Origin: Cognatundibacterium aquatile
GTDB lineage: Bacteria > Pseudomonadota > Gammaproteobacteria > Burkholderiales > Burkholderiaceae_D
Assembly: GCF_014699135.1 (NCBI RefSeq)
Contig: NZ_JACOFT010000002.1
Span: 62,001 to 126,000 of the forward strand
DNA: 64,000 nucleotides
Reading direction: 5' to 3'
In this document: positions 27,595 through 38,434 of the stretch, one piece after another
Layout: each line of letters starts with the position of its first letter
Numbering within the stretch: position 1 is the stretch's first letter
Made by a program: the position numbers and the translations under genes
The notes under the pieces: model-generated
What the model was told of the DNA's origin: nothing
Database searches by the model: none
What the model saw: only the letters and a program-made list of their open reading frames with translations

Positions 27595-28686
27595 ATGGAA
27601 TTTTTCCAGATGAAAATAAAAGTATTAATTGTTGATGATTCGGCGCTCATTCGTAGCGTCATGAGTGAAATTATTCGTAGCCAACCGGATATGGAAGTTG
27701 TTGGCGTCGCACCTGATCCGCTGGTTGCCAGAGAACTGATTAAGCAGACTAATCCGGATGTTTTGACTTTAGATGTCGAAATGCCGAAGATGGATGGTTT
27801 GGATTTTCTTGAGCGCCTGATGCGTTTGAGGCCGATGCCGGTCATTATGGTGTCCTCACTGACTGAGCGAGGGTCAGAGATCACGATGAAGGCTCTGGAG
27901 TTAGGGGCTGTTGATTTTGTCTCAAAGCCTAAAATGTCGATTCAGAGTGGCATGCTTGATTATGCTGAGTTAATCGCCGATAAAATCCGTATTGCGTCAA
28001 AAGCAAAAATCCGACCAAGAGTGCTTTCTGCTGTTGATCATACTAAAGATACGCCGGGTGCTTTGCCATTGGTGCGTAATCCTTTAACCAGTAGTGAAAA
28101 ACTGATTATTATCGGTGCTTCCACCGGAGGCACTGAAGCGATAAAGAATTTTCTTGTGCAAATGCCGTCAGATTGTCCAGGTATTTTAATTACTCAGCAT
28201 ATGCCAGAAGGCTTTACCCGCTCTTTTGCAAAGCGACTTGACGGTTTATGTAAAATTTCTGTATCTGAGGCTGTGGGCGGAGAGCGTGTTTTGCCTGGGC
28301 ATGCGTATATTGCACCAGGACATTCACATTTACTCCTTGCCCGTAGTGGCGCTAATTATGTAACCCAACTCGATACCGGAGAGCCTGTAAATCGGCATCG
28401 CCCATCTGTTGATGTCCTATTCCGTTCTGCTGCTACTTATGCCGGTAAAAATGCTGTTGGTGTTATATTGACTGGCATGGGGAAAGATGGTGCTGCCGGC
28501 ATGTTGGAAATGAAAAACGCTGGTGCTTATAATTTTGCGCAAGATGAAGCAACTTGTGTAGTATTTGGAATGCCTCGGGAAGCAATTGCAATCGGTGCGA
28601 CACATGAAGTTGCGCCCTTAAACGAATTGCCAACAAAGGTATTGCATTATTTGGCAACACATGGAAGCCGTGCACTTAGGGTTTGA
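27595..28686 (+). CDS. cheB: chemotaxis methylesterase CheB
   Basis: A 363-residue CheB with a receiver domain (Asp60 in [11 protein letters not shown]) and a methylesterase/deamidase domain with the Ser-His-Asp triad: GASTGG, ITQHMP and [12 protein letters not shown]. It removes methyl groups from receptors after phosphorylation by CheA. An ATG five codons downstream (27610) is the better match to relatives, but neither start has a strong ribosome-binding site. Confidence 0.94.
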   Translation: MEFFQMKIKVLIVDDSALIRSVMSEIIRSQPDMEVVGVAPDPLVARELIKQTNPDVLTLDVEMPKMDGLDFLERLMRLRPMPVIMVSSLTERGSEITMKALELGAVDFVSKPKMSIQSGMLDYAELIADKIRIASKAKIRPRVLSAVDHTKDTPGALPLVRNPLTSSEKLIIIGASTGGTEAIKNFLVQMPSDCPGILITQHMPEGFTRSFAKRLDGLCKISVSEAVGGERVLPGHAYIAPGHSHLLLARSGANYVTQLDTGEPVNRHRPSVDVLFRSAATYAGKNAVGVILTGMGKDGAAGMLEMKNAGAYNFAQDEATCVVFGMPREAIAIGATHEVAPLNELPTKVLHYLATHGSRALRV

Positions 28687-28787
28687 TGGAGTGAGGAGAC
28701 ATGCTTCAATGCAATTTAACCCACCTCTTATTCTTAAATTGACCGATAATATTAGTAATTGTATTCAAAGAAATAATGGAGTAATTC

Positions 28788-29183
28788 ATGGCCGATCAAA
28801 ACCTTAAATTTTTAGTTGTAGACGATTTTTCTACTATGCGTCGCATAGTAAGAAATTTGCTTAAAGAGTTAGGCTACTCCAATGTGGATGAGGCTGAGGA
28901 CGGAGCGATGGGGCTTGCGAAGTTGAAAAACGGTGACTTCGACTTTATTATTTCTGACTGGAATATGCCTAATATGGATGGCCTCACTATGTTGCAACAT
29001 ATTCGTGCTGATCCTGCGCTTTCTAAAATTCCGGTTCTGATGGTTACTGCAGAGGCGAAGAAAGAAAACATTATTGCTGCTGCACAAGCTGGTGCGAATG
29101 GCTATGTTGTTAAGCCGTTTACTGCCGCAACCTTGGATGAAAAGCTTTCGAAAATTTTTGAGAAATTGGGTAAGAGCGCCTGA
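28788..29183 (+). CDS. cheY: chemotaxis response regulator CheY (second copy)
   Basis: A 131-residue receiver protein with Asp57, Tyr106 and Lys109 in the same positions as E. coli CheY, and the motor-binding face [13 protein letters not shown] conserved. It is the likely direct switch-binding protein. In most Burkholderiales cheZ follows this gene; here it does not, and a 295-bp gap with a hairpin follows instead. GGAG lies eight bases before the ATG. Confidence 0.95.
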   Translation: MADQNLKFLVVDDFSTMRRIVRNLLKELGYSNVDEAEDGAMGLAKLKNGDFDFIISDWNMPNMDGLTMLQHIRADPALSKIPVLMVTAEAKKENIIAAAQAGANGYVVKPFTAATLDEKLSKIFEKLGKSA

Positions 29184-29263
29184 TTTAAGCTGCTGCCAAA
29201 TGCGGATGCGTTAGTGAGTTGGTTTATCTCAGACTTTCTATCTGACAGCTGTCTTGGTTTTGT

Positions 29264-29286
29264 AGGCACTCTGTGGCAGAGTGCCT
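29264..29286. other. perfect hairpin after the chemotaxis operon
   Basis: AGGCACTCTG, loop TGG, CAGAGTGCCT: a perfect 10-bp stem 80 bases after the last cheY. There is no T-run, so it is either a 3' end protecting stem or part of a rho-dependent end. Nothing else is seen in the gap to 29478. Confidence 0.55.
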
Positions 29287-29478
29287 GCCGAATATTCTGA
29301 AATGAGATACTTGTCTTAGTCGGATGAAATTAAAAAAGTGATTGAATTTTTTTAAAATTATCTGCAAAAACCTCGAGACAAAAAATGTTCTTGCCTATCA
29401 GTGAAATTAAATGAGCTGTTGGATGAATTCTGTTCCTGATGATTTTGTCTTTGTGGTTAAATAAATAATAAATTCTAT

Positions 29479-30693
29479 ATGATTGAAGATAATTTCATCT
29501 TAAGAGAACCGCTGCTTGACCCTAAGCAACGCGTGATTGGTTTTCAGTTTTCATGGCAACAAGCGGATTCCAACGCTCAGTTAGACAGCCAAAATCTTGA
29601 TTATTTACTGGAATTTGTTGCCGGTCATCTGAATGATGATGACGGTTTTTTACTTGCGGACAGCTTGGTGTTTCTTGAAGCATTGCCTGAATTATTGCAT
29701 GCTGATGGACTCAAATCATTTCCACCAAAAAATACTGTCTTGATTTTGCATAAAAAGTATTTTGCAGATGAATCTACCCTGGAGGCAGTGAAGGAGCTGC
29801 GGGCTTTGGGCTTTGGCATTTGCCTTCGTGGAGCTGAAGTTACAACGCTGGAGCGTTCATTTTTTGCATTTGTCTCTCATATTGAGGTGCAATTAAATGC
29901 GGCTAACTTTGCGTCTCAGGCAAAAGTATATGCATCCTTGAAGCAATCGTCGGTCAAGATGGTGGCGCGTAATGTATCTACGTGGCAGGATTTTGATGCT
30001 TGTGCAGCTTTGGGTTTGGATAGTTTTGTTGGGAAGTTGCATTTGATTCCAAGACCCAGTTCCGCGCCAAAAAGCTTGAATCCAGCGCAGACTACGATAT
30101 TGCAGTTGATGGAAATGGTCAGAAAGAATGCGGATGTCCAGCAGCTGGAGTTGGTTGTTAAACGCGATGCTACGCTGGCATACAAGTTATTGCGTTACAT
30201 TAATTCTGCTGGTTTTGGCCTGCGCACAGAAATTCAGTCGTTGAAGCATGCGGTACAAATGTTAGGCTACAGTCCGCTATACAGATGGTTAACTGTTTTG
30301 CTTGCAACCGCAAGTACCAGCGGATATTCGCCGGTTCTGCTGGAAACTGCAATTGTACGCGGGCGCTTTGCTGAGTTGCTCGGTCAAATGAAAATGCCGA
30401 AGTCTGAAGCGGAAAATCTTTTTGTTGCAGGGATGTTTTCCTTGCTTGATCGCTTACTTGGTTTGCCGATGGAAGATGTACTCTCGACTATACAGTTACC
30501 CGAAGTTGTTACCGAGGCATTGATTTCGAGGGAAGGGGTTTTTGGTCCTTACCTAGCCTTGGCAGAGGCATGTGAGTTGAATAGTATGCTGGTTGGTTCT
30601 TTGGCTGAGTCGCTAAAGATTTCCGCCGAGGACGTAAATACAGCTCATTTGGCTGCTTTAGTGTGGGCGAAAAATGTAGCGACAGCTGCATAA
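29479..30693 (+). CDS. degenerate EAL plus HDOD domain signalling protein
   Basis: A 404-residue protein of the YuxH type: a divergent EAL-like N-terminal half (the catalytic EAL, NDD and K residues are not recognisable), then an HDOD domain (about 195-395, with VKRDATLAYKLLRYINSA and LKHAVQMLGY). Such proteins act in c-di-GMP-linked control of motility or biofilm formation without enzymatic turnover. It is 295 bp after the che operon and ends at a strong terminator, so it forms its own unit. GGTT at the upstream end does not give a clear ribosome-binding site. Confidence 0.72.
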   Translation: MIEDNFILREPLLDPKQRVIGFQFSWQQADSNAQLDSQNLDYLLEFVAGHLNDDDGFLLADSLVFLEALPELLHADGLKSFPPKNTVLILHKKYFADESTLEAVKELRALGFGICLRGAEVTTLERSFFAFVSHIEVQLNAANFASQAKVYASLKQSSVKMVARNVSTWQDFDACAALGLDSFVGKLHLIPRPSSAPKSLNPAQTTILQLMEMVRKNADVQQLELVVKRDATLAYKLLRYINSAGFGLRTEIQSLKHAVQMLGYSPLYRWLTVLLATASTSGYSPVLLETAIVRGRFAELLGQMKMPKSEAENLFVAGMFSLLDRLLGLPMEDVLSTIQLPEVVTEALISREGVFGPYLALAEACELNSMLVGSLAESLKISAEDVNTAHLAALVWAKNVATAA

Positions 30694-30707
30694 CGATACT
30701 GATTGGC

Positions 30708-30741
30708 AAAAACGGCAAGCCTTCATGCTTGCCGTTTTTTT
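30708..30741 (+). terminator. rho-independent terminator
   Basis: AACGGCAAGC / GCTTGCCGTT (10 bp), loop CTTCAT, then seven T. It follows the EAL/HDOD gene by 15 bp. The A-run before the stem makes it usable from the other side too. Confidence 0.9.
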
Positions 30742-30768
30742 ATTTATTGATCTGATACAAAATTACTG

Positions 30769-32433
30769 ATGAAGCGCGAGCATAACATTCAATTTCCAGA
30801 AATACCTCTTTGGTTGGTATGGGGTATTGTTTGTTATTTTGTGAGCTTCAAGTTGGGCAGCTATCCGATTCTGGATAACAATGAAGGATTGTACGCAGAA
30901 ATCCCCCGTGAAATGTTACGTTCCGGTGATTGGCACCAGTGGATTATTCCTCATCTGAACGGGCTGCCATACATGGAGAAACCGCCTCTGTTGTATTGGT
31001 TGACTGCGGTTTTTTTTGCGGCATTTGGTGAGTCAGAGTGGGTTGCGAGATTGGTTCCGGTGTCCTCTGGTATTGGATGCGTGGGACTGATTTTGTGGTT
31101 CACTAAATCAATAGGGCGAGAGTACGCTGGCAGGTTGGCGGCTATTGTGTTTATCAGCAGTCTAGGCGTTACTGCGATGTCCCGTATCCTGATGTTTGAT
31201 ATGTTGCTGACCGTATTGCTGACGGCGGCAGTGATGTCGGGATATCTGTTCTGCGTAAGAAAACAACGTAAATTACTCTACGTATGTATGGCTATGCTGG
31301 CGCTTGCTTTGCTGGCGAAGGGATTTGTTGCGTTGATTTTATTTTTCGCGGTTATGGGCACTTACCTTGCGTTAAGCTCGTCAACGTTGAAAAACTTCCT
31401 GTCTCGTTTATATGAGTGTTTGCACTGGAAGGGGTTGTTGGTTTTTTTCCTCATTGCGACTCCGTGGCATATCGCAGCAATGCTGGTTGAACCTATTTTC
31501 CCCTGGTTTTATTTCATTAACGAACACATCTTAAGATTCCTGGGGAAGAGGGAGCCGCATGATTACTATGCAGGTGCTTGGTGGTATTACCTTCCACGGG
31601 CGTTGCTGTTTCTATTCCCATGGTCATTTTTCCTTCCGGTCTTAGCATTTGCCCGAACGAATATTGCACGTCAGCGGGATATACATTTGTTCTTGTGTAT
31701 TGCCTGGCTGATACCTATGGTATTTTTTTCTGTGTCCAGTGCGAAGGCAAATTATTATCTCGTGATTGTGATGCCTTTTGTGGCGATTCAACTGGCATTG
31801 ATGTTGGAAGACGCGAAATTTGGTGGTCGCTGGGGGCTGGTAATTCCAGGGGCACTGTTGTCAATTTTATTTTTCGCGCTGACCTTGTGGTTTTTAAATG
31901 GGAAAAACGAAGCCCTGAATGGCCTGTTTATTAAGGGAATTTTTACCCGGTATTTTGCTGAAATTTTGTTGATCACATCAATTCTGGTGACGTTTTTCTC
32001 ATACCGTATACGTAAACTGGGTGTTTTGTTATACGTTTTGGTTCCGATGATGAGTTTGCCGGCCATGTTGCAAGTGATCGATGTGAGGCAAAATTATGTT
32101 TCCACAAAAGAAGTTGCTGCATGGTTGAGGACGGATTTTCCTCGGTCTGAGGTTATCTTGTACCGTGTTTTTGAGCATCAATCTTCATTGCCATTTTATT
32201 TGAAAGCCCCGGTTCGAATCGTTGATAGCCGAAGCAGTGATTTATTTTGGGGTAACAAGCTTCACAAAAATAATATCGTGCTAAGCGATATGCAGTTTCA
32301 GATTCTGCTTGATAAGCAAAAGATTGCATTGATGGTTCTGAAAGAAGATTTACCTGATTTCAGACAAAAGAAGTATTTTTCTGAATTTAAACTGACCAGA
32401 GAATCTGGTAATACTCTGATTTTTACTAATTAA
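30769..32433 (+). CDS. GT39-family membrane glycosyltransferase (ArnT-like)
   Basis: A 554-residue polytopic membrane protein with about 11-12 helices. The first periplasmic loop carries DNNEGLYAEIPREML and YMEKPPLLYW, the marks of the ArnT/PMT-2 family (undecaprenyl-phosphate sugar-dependent transferases). The C-terminal soluble domain (about 440-554) is of the kind that binds the acceptor. It may add aminoarabinose or another sugar to lipid A or another glycolipid; no other arn genes are nearby, so the substrate is unknown. Confidence 0.85.
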   Translation: MKREHNIQFPEIPLWLVWGIVCYFVSFKLGSYPILDNNEGLYAEIPREMLRSGDWHQWIIPHLNGLPYMEKPPLLYWLTAVFFAAFGESEWVARLVPVSSGIGCVGLILWFTKSIGREYAGRLAAIVFISSLGVTAMSRILMFDMLLTVLLTAAVMSGYLFCVRKQRKLLYVCMAMLALALLAKGFVALILFFAVMGTYLALSSSTLKNFLSRLYECLHWKGLLVFFLIATPWHIAAMLVEPIFPWFYFINEHILRFLGKREPHDYYAGAWWYYLPRALLFLFPWSFFLPVLAFARTNIARQRDIHLFLCIAWLIPMVFFSVSSAKANYYLVIVMPFVAIQLALMLEDAKFGGRWGLVIPGALLSILFFALTLWFLNGKNEALNGLFIKGIFTRYFAEILLITSILVTFFSYRIRKLGVLLYVLVPMMSLPAMLQVIDVRQNYVSTKEVAAWLRTDFPRSEVILYRVFEHQSSLPFYLKAPVRIVDSRSSDLFWGNKLHKNNIVLSDMQFQILLDKQKIALMVLKEDLPDFRQKKYFSEFKLTRESGNTLIFTN

Positions 32434-32491
32434 TTCAGATATTTACTGAATTTAAAACCGATGCCTTCTGGAGCCTGTAAGGGCATCAAGG

Positions 32492-32497
32492 TATAAT
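32492..32497 (+). promoter_or_regulatory. possible -10 element of purL
   Basis: Perfect TATAAT 75 bases before the purL ATG, preceded by GATGCC/GGCATC inverted repeats (32460-32487). The -35 region (TGGAGC at 17 bp spacing) is poor, so activation may be needed. Confidence 0.4.
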
Positions 32498-32572
32498 CAC
32501 GCTTTTCTCATCCAACCTGCGATAGTTAGAGAGAAACTGTCTCCTGCTATTGCCTCAACTACTCCTCTAGCC

Positions 32573-35500
32573 ATGTTGATATTGCCAGGCTCCAATGCCC
32601 TGTCTGCTTTCCGTACATCCAATCTTCTGAATCGTTTGCAGGAAGTCGATGCAAATATTATCGGCGTCACTGCAAGATACCAACATTTTGTTGATGTCAG
32701 CGTTGAATTGCAAAAGAATGATATTGAACGTCTTGAAGCTTTATTAGTTTACGGCGACCGTTTCAATGGATCTCAGGACGGTGAATCTTTTATCGTTATT
32801 CCGCGTATCGGCACGATTTCTCCGTGGGCAAGTAAAGCAACTGATATTGCGCGCAATTGTGGTATGCATCAGGTGCATCGTATCGAGCGTGGTATCAGCT
32901 ACTTTGTACAAATGAAAACAGGCTTTTTTGGTGGAACCAAAGAAGTGAAGCAGTCATCCCGAGAAGCCATATCTGCTTTATTGCATGATCGTATGACTGA
33001 AATGGTATTGACGAATCTTGGTGATGCCGGTGCGCTGTTTTCCGAGTTGCAAGCAAAACCTCTGGAATCTGTTGATATTTTGGGCGGTGGTAAAAATGCC
33101 TTGCTGAATGCCAATACCGAGTTAGGCCTTGCCTTATCCGATGACGAAATCGATTATCTGGTAGATGCTTTTAATTCCGTCAAACGTAATCCGACTGATG
33201 TTGAATTAATGATGTTTGCACAAGCAAACAGCGAGCATTGTCGTCATAAAATATTTAATGCAGACTGGACTATTGATGGTGTTGAGCAAGATAAGTCTTT
33301 GTTTCAGATGATTAAAAACACCCACGAGCTGCATCCACAGGGAACCGTCGTTGCTTATAGTGATAATTCCTCAATTATCGAAGGTGCAAAAGTTCAGCGT
33401 TTTTATCCTCGCGACAGTAAAACGGGTACTTATGCGCTGTCGGAAGAATTAACCCATATTTTAATGAAGGTGGAGACGCATAACCATCCGACCGCAATTT
33501 CACCATTTCCTGGCGCATCTACCGGCGCAGGCGGCGAAATTCGTGATGAAGGTGCGACCGGCAGAGGGGCAAAACCTAAAGCAGGATTGACAGGATTTAC
33601 CGTTTCTAATCTGTCACTCCCGGGAATGAATCAGCCTTGGGAAAACGCTACGGATTGTGATGGCGGTGCAGAAACAGAATCTGCGTACGGAAAACCTGAC
33701 CGCATCGCTTCGCCATTGCAAATCATGATTGATGGGCCCTTGGGTGGTGCCGCATTTAACAATGAGTTTGGTCGCCCTAATTTAGGGGGCTATTTCCGTA
33801 CTTATGAACAAAATGTTGGCGGTACTGTGTACGGCTATCATAAACCCATCATGATCGCTGGTGGTATCGGCAGTATTTCAGCTCAACATACCAAGAAAAA
33901 TGATTTGCCGGTAGGTAGCTTGTTGATACAACTTGGCGGACCAGGTATGCGTATCGGGATGGGCGGCAGTGCCGCTTCTTCTATGGCGACGGGAACAAAT
34001 ACTGCTGATCTTGATTTTGATTCGGTTCAACGCGGCAATCCAGAAATGGAGCGGCGCGCGCAGGAGGTGATCAATTCTTGCTGGCAAATGGCTGATGCGA
34101 ATCCGATTTTATCTATCCATGATGTTGGCGCCGGTGGTTTGTCGAACGCGTTTCCTGAAATAACGAATGACGCAAAGCGTGGGGCCATATTTGATTTGCG
34201 CAAAGTGCATCTGGAAGAAAGCGGTATGGCTCCAAAAGAAATCTGGAGTAACGAATCACAAGAACGTTATGTACTCGCAATTGCTCCTGAGAGTCTGGAA
34301 CTTTTCCGTGGCTTTTGTGAGCGCGAACGTTGTCCGTTTGCCGTAGTCGGTACTGCGACAGAAGAACGGCAATTGAAAGTGATCGATCCAGAACATAGCA
34401 ATACACCTGTCGATATGCCGATGAATGTATTGCTGGGCAAACCTCCTAAGATGCACAGAAACGTTGAGCGCCTGCAGACATCATATAAACCCTTGGATCT
34501 GACGGGTATCAGTCTTGATGATGCGGCGGAGCGCGTTTTAAGTTTACCTACAGTTGCTGATAAATCGTTTCTGATTACGATCGGCGACAGAACAGTTGGT
34601 GCAACGACCGTACGTGATCAGATGGTTGGACCATGGCAGGTACCTGTGGCTGATTGTGCCGTGACAACAATGAGTTTTGAGGGCGTTCTGGGTGAGGCAA
34701 TGGCCATGGGTGAGCGCACTCCGCTCGCGGTCATTAATGCGCCGGCTTCCGGTCGTATGGCCGTTGGTGAAGCGATTACGAATATTGCTGCGGCACCGAT
34801 CAAAGATATTTCAGATATCAAATTATCTGCCAACTGGATGGCGGCTTGCGGTCAGCCGGGTCAGGATGCTGCCTTGTTTGATACAGTGAAAGCTGTCGGC
34901 ATGGATTTATGCCCGGCACTTGGCATCAGTATTCCAGTCGGTAAAGATTCGCTGTCAATGCGTACAACGTGGAAAGATAGTGACGACAATAAGTCTGTCA
35001 CGTCGCCAGTGTCATTGATCATATCGGGTTTCTCACCTGTCTATGATGTGCGTAAGACACTGACGCCGCAAATACGCCTGGATAAAGGTGATACAAGCCT
35101 GATTCTGATTGATCTTGGTCGTGGGCGAAATCGCCTCGGTGCTTCGGCTTTTGCACAAGTGATGCAAGTGATTGGCAATGAGGTGCCAGATGTTGACAGC
35201 GCTGCTGACCTGAAGGCTTTCTTCGCTGCTATTCAGCAATTGAACAGTGAAGATAAACTGCTGGCTTATCATGACCGTTCTGACGGTGGTTTGTTTGCGA
35301 CTTTATGCGAGATGGCGTTTGCTGGTCGCACAGGGTTGGCGATTAATCTCGATATCCTGACGATGGAAACCGAGCATGCTGCAGATCAGGGCGACGCCAA
35401 AAATTGGGCCGGTCAAGTAGCGGAAAGAAGAAATGATCTGACATTACGGGCATTGTTCAATGAAGAATTAGGCGCCGTGATTCAGGTGCGCACCGAACAA

Positions 35501-36571
35501 CGCTCTGAAGTCATGGATGTTTTACGCTCACATAATCTCGGTGCCTGTAGCCACATTATTGGCAAGCCGAATGCCAGTGACTCGATAGAGTTTTACCGTG
35601 ATGTAAAACAGATCTTCAAAAAACTTAGATCAGAACTCCATCGGACATGGAGCAAAACCAGCTGGCAGATCGCTCGCCTGCGCGATAATCCGGCTTGCGC
35701 TGATGCAGAGTACGCCCGCATCAGTGATGTGCAAGACCCAGGGATGCAGCCCAAGTTAAGTTTTGATATCAATGACGATGTTGCTGCTCCGTTTATCGCT
35801 ACCGGTGTTCGTCCTAAGGTGGCAATCTTGCGCGAACAGGGTGTGAACTCTCACATCGAAACTGCTTATGTCATGCATAAGGCGGGATTTGAATCTGTCG
35901 ACGTACATATGAGCGATTTGATTGCTGGTCGTGCGAATCTGAATCATTTTAAAGGCTTGATCGCTGTCGGTGGCTTCTCTTATGGAGACGTATTGGGGGC
36001 GGGTGAGGGCTGGGCAAAAACGATCTTGTTTAATGCGATGTTGTCTCAGCAATTCTCTGAGTTTTTCCACAGAACTGACACATTTGGTTTGGGTATTTGT
36101 AATGGTTGTCAGATGATGAGTAATCTGAAATCGATTATCCCTGGGGCGGAAGCGTGGCCGAAATTTACCAAGAACAAATCTGAACAATTCGAAGCACGTT
36201 TTTCGATGGTTGAAGTGTTGGATTCTGCTTCTGTCTTTTTCAGTGGCATGGCGGGGACGCAAACTCCAATCGCGGTAGCCCATGGCGAAGGTTTTGCTGA
36301 TTTTTCTACGACCGGCGATATTGCTAAGGCACAAGTGGCAATGCGATTCGTTAACAACAGCGGAGATGTTACTGAAAGCTATCCGTACAATCCGAATGGT
36401 TCTCCGCTGGGCATTACTTCTGTAACGAATCTGGACGGACGCTTTACTGTGATGATGCCGCACGCCGAACGTGTGTTCCGCACAGCGATTCATTCCTGGC
36501 ATCCGGATGACTGGAATGAAGACTCACCATGGATGCGCATGTTCCGAAATGCAAGAAAGTGGGTGGGTTGA
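32573..36571 (+). CDS. purL: phosphoribosylformylglycinamidine synthase PurL
   Basis: A 1332-residue single-chain PurL of the proteobacterial type. In order: an N-terminal PurS-like domain, two AIR-synthase-like halves with the ATP sites ([20 protein letters not shown]) and a C-terminal glutamine amidotransferase domain with catalytic Cys in [11 protein letters not shown] and the His-Glu pair in VAHGEG. It converts FGAR to FGAM in purine synthesis. The start matches relatives, but no Shine-Dalgarno sequence lies before it (CTCCTCTAGCC). The reading frame is free of breaks over 4 kb. Confidence 0.96.
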   Translation: MLILPGSNALSAFRTSNLLNRLQEVDANIIGVTARYQHFVDVSVELQKNDIERLEALLVYGDRFNGSQDGESFIVIPRIGTISPWASKATDIARNCGMHQVHRIERGISYFVQMKTGFFGGTKEVKQSSREAISALLHDRMTEMVLTNLGDAGALFSELQAKPLESVDILGGGKNALLNANTELGLALSDDEIDYLVDAFNSVKRNPTDVELMMFAQANSEHCRHKIFNADWTIDGVEQDKSLFQMIKNTHELHPQGTVVAYSDNSSIIEGAKVQRFYPRDSKTGTYALSEELTHILMKVETHNHPTAISPFPGASTGAGGEIRDEGATGRGAKPKAGLTGFTVSNLSLPGMNQPWENATDCDGGAETESAYGKPDRIASPLQIMIDGPLGGAAFNNEFGRPNLGGYFRTYEQNVGGTVYGYHKPIMIAGGIGSISAQHTKKNDLPVGSLLIQLGGPGMRIGMGGSAASSMATGTNTADLDFDSVQRGNPEMERRAQEVINSCWQMADANPILSIHDVGAGGLSNAFPEITNDAKRGAIFDLRKVHLEESGMAPKEIWSNESQERYVLAIAPESLELFRGFCERERCPFAVVGTATEERQLKVIDPEHSNTPVDMPMNVLLGKPPKMHRNVERLQTSYKPLDLTGISLDDAAERVLSLPTVADKSFLITIGDRTVGATTVRDQMVGPWQVPVADCAVTTMSFEGVLGEAMAMGERTPLAVINAPASGRMAVGEAITNIAAAPIKDISDIKLSANWMAACGQPGQDAALFDTVKAVGMDLCPALGISIPVGKDSLSMRTTWKDSDDNKSVTSPVSLIISGFSPVYDVRKTLTPQIRLDKGDTSLILIDLGRGRNRLGASAFAQVMQVIGNEVPDVDSAADLKAFFAAIQQLNSEDKLLAYHDRSDGGLFATLCEMAFAGRTGLAINLDILTMETEHAADQGDAKNWAGQVAERRNDLTLRALFNEELGAVIQVRTEQRSEVMDVLRSHNLGACSHIIGKPNASDSIEFYRDVKQIFKKLRSELHRTWSKTSWQIARLRDNPACADAEYARISDVQDPGMQPKLSFDINDDVAAPFIATGVRPKVAILREQGVNSHIETAYVMHKAGFESVDVHMSDLIAGRANLNHFKGLIAVGGFSYGDVLGAGEGWAKTILFNAMLSQQFSEFFHRTDTFGLGICNGCQMMSNLKSIIPGAEAWPKFTKNKSEQFEARFSMVEVLDSASVFFSGMAGTQTPIAVAHGEGFADFSTTGDIAKAQVAMRFVNNSGDVTESYPYNPNGSPLGITSVTNLDGRFTVMMPHAERVFRTAIHSWHPDDWNEDSPWMRMFRNARKWVG

Positions 36572-36586
36572 TCTAAGGTTGAATTG

Positions 36587-36620
36587 AAGAAAGGGGGCTT
36601 TTGCCCCCTTTCTTATTTTT
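36587..36620 (+). terminator. purL terminator
   Basis: AAGAAAGGGGGC / GCCCCCTTTCTT (12 bp), loop TTTT, then ATTTTT. Confidence 0.88.
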
Positions 36621-36656
36621 GTGATTTTGCTGATTTTATTTGACCGCATCGCAAAT

Positions 36657-36687
36657 AAAAAAGAGGCGTTTAATACGCCTCTTTTTT
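36657..36687 (-). terminator. bidirectional terminator of ppiC
   Basis: AAAAAAGAGGCGT / ACGCCTCTTTTTT (13 bp), loop TTAAT. It lies 20 bp beyond the ppiC stop and works for the leftward operon; a second barrier to purL read-through on the other strand. Confidence 0.88.
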
Positions 36688-36706
36688 GAACTGAACCTGA
36701 TTGTAA

Positions 36707-37480
36707 TTACTGAACTTTTGCTTTTTTCACCAACGCTTGTTGATAAGCCTGCACTTTTTGTTGCTGCAGTCCATCAACGATCTGTGGTTTTACTTCTTCC
36801 AGTGTCGGGAATTTTGCTGTGCGTACATCATCTAATTTGATGATGTGAAAGCCAAATTCAGTTTTAACCGGTGTTTCGGTAAACTGACCCTTTTGCAAAG
36901 CAGTCATTGCTTGAGAGAATGCAGGAACGAATGTTGCTGGTGTTGCCCAGTCAAGATCACCGCCTTTTGCTGCGGATCCTGTATCTTTAGATTGTTTAGC
37001 TAATTCTTCAAATTTAGCGCCAGCTTTCAATTTCAAAATGATCGCTTTTGCATCATCTTCTTTTTCTACCAGAATATGATAGGCGTGATATTCCTTGTCG
37101 CCAGCTTGTGCTTTTGCTTTGTCGTATTCAGCCTGTACTTCGGCATCGGAAACAGGATTTTTCTTTACATAATCAATCATCAGCGCACGAATCAGCAAAG
37201 ATTGACGGGCGATTTCCAATTGATTTTTTACTTCTGCATTCGAAGCGAGGCCAGATTTTTCGGCTTCCTGCATTAATACTTCACGATTAATCAGTTCTTG
37301 CTTCACCATTGCGCGCAACTGTGGGCTGTCTTGCTGACCTTGCGATGCCAGTTGTTTGACCATTGCATCTACGCGAGAAGAAGGAATTGCTTTGCCATTG
37401 ACTACAGCAAGATTTTGAGCCATTGCAGGCAGGGCTGTTGCAAGAAGTACTACCAGCAAATGAGCAGGTTTAAAAGTCAT
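36707..37480 (-). CDS. parvulin-type periplasmic peptidyl-prolyl isomerase (PpiC/SurA-like)
   Basis: A 257-residue foldase with a signal peptide (cut probably after AMA near residue 21), an N-terminal helical SurA-like chaperone region, and one rotamase domain (about 130-225, with YHAYHILVE, DLDWATPATFVPAFSQAM, and TEFGFHIIKLDDVR). It helps outer-membrane and exported proteins fold. It is the last gene of the msrB-yciB-bolA-ppiC operon, as in many Burkholderiales. Confidence 0.92.
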   Translation of the reverse strand: MTFKPAHLLVVLLATALPAMAQNLAVVNGKAIPSSRVDAMVKQLASQGQQDSPQLRAMVKQELINREVLMQEAEKSGLASNAEVKNQLEIARQSLLIRALMIDYVKKNPVSDAEVQAEYDKAKAQAGDKEYHAYHILVEKEDDAKAIILKLKAGAKFEELAKQSKDTGSAAKGGDLDWATPATFVPAFSQAMTALQKGQFTETPVKTEFGFHIIKLDDVRTAKFPTLEEVKPQIVDGLQQQKVQAYQQALVKKAKVQ

Positions 37481-37534
37481 TGTCTGTTCCTAAAATAACA
37501 AAATAAAAAACGGATTATAAGTAAACTGCTTAGG

Positions 37535-37807
37535 TTAGGTCGGTATCTCTGACGGAGCAAGTGCACTGATTGCCAGTGCGTGAATTTCCGTGTGCATCAT
37601 ATCGCCAATGGCATCATACACCAGACGATGGCGGGAAATGCGATTTAAGCCCTCAAATTGAGGACAAATTATTTTCAAACTGTAATGACTTCCTCCTGAT
37701 GCGGCACCTGCATGCCCTGCATGTGCATGGGAGTCATCCTGAAGTTCACACAGTACAGGGTGCAAATTTTCTGTCAGACGTATGTGTAATTTTTCAAAAC
37801 GTGTCAT
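37535..37807 (-). CDS. bolA: BolA-family protein
   Basis: A 90-residue BolA/IbaG-type protein with the conserved HRLVYDAIGDMM helix. The histidine-rich loop HAHAGHAG is a common betaproteobacterial feature. BolA proteins pair with monothiol glutaredoxins around iron-sulfur clusters. It overlaps the end of yciB by four bases (ATGA), so translation is coupled. Confidence 0.9.
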   Translation of the reverse strand: MTRFEKLHIRLTENLHPVLCELQDDSHAHAGHAGAASGGSHYSLKIICPQFEGLNRISRHRLVYDAIGDMMHTEIHALAISALAPSEIPT

Positions 37808-38427
37808 GACTCAGTTTCTTCCATGTATTTTGTTAAAAATAAGCTTTGAATAATAACGAATGCAGGCATGATCCCTATCATAGATATCAGCTTGAAATTC
37901 GCCCAGGCTGACGTCGTGAAATTGTAGGCTACCAACAGATTCGCTATTCCCATTACTGAAAAAAAGCAGATCCACGCAAGACTGAGGCGAGACCAGATTT
38001 GCTCCGGGAGTTTTACTTGCGATTCCATTGCAGTACGGATCAGATTTTTCTTAAAGCCAAACTGTGCCAGCAAAAACGCTACGGCATAACACCAGTAAAG
38101 GACAGTTGGTTTCCATTTAATAAATGCTTCGCTATGGAAATAAATAGTTGCGCTGCCGAATACCATGATGACGATGAATGAAATCCAAAGCATTGCATCG
38201 ACCTTCTTTCTACGTATAAGCAGATAGGTGATCTGGCATACAGATGCAACCAGTGTCACAGCCGTGGCAAGTAGAATTGGCGCAACTTCCTCGGTGCTGC
38301 CGCCACCGGACACAAGTTCGGAAAGAAATTCAGTTATATACGCCTGTGCAGCAGTAGGGTGGCTCTCCCCCCATTTGAACGTCACAAAAAACAGAATGAC
38401 GGGGAAAATATCAAATAAAAATTTCAT
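37804..38427 (-). CDS. yciB: septation protein A / inner-membrane protein YciB
   Basis: A 207-residue membrane protein (IspZ family) with about five to six helices. It starts MKFLFDIFPVILFFVTFKW, the typical N-terminus, so the ATG at 38427 is used and not an in-frame ATG 27 bases upstream that would overlap msrB. Relatives are about 180-200 residues. It has a role in cell division and envelope synthesis. An insertion (LVSGGGSTEEVAP) lengthens the first loop. Confidence 0.88.
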   Translation of the reverse strand: MKFLFDIFPVILFFVTFKWGESHPTAAQAYITEFLSELVSGGGSTEEVAPILLATAVTLVASVCQITYLLIRRKKVDAMLWISFIVIMVFGSATIYFHSEAFIKWKPTVLYWCYAVAFLLAQFGFKKNLIRTAMESQVKLPEQIWSRLSLAWICFFSVMGIANLLVAYNFTTSAWANFKLISMIGIMPAFVIIQSLFLTKYMEETES

Positions 38428-38434
38428 TAAAAAG

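Noticed and set aside
28741-28760. Sigma-28 promoter before the second cheY (ACCGATAA)
   Set aside because: The -10-like element is present, but no TAAAGTTT-like -35 box lies 11 bases upstream.
35756-36502. A 248-codon open frame on the minus strand
   Set aside because: It lies wholly inside purL on the other strand, has no ribosome-binding site and codes for a composition without a recognisable domain; purL is certain.
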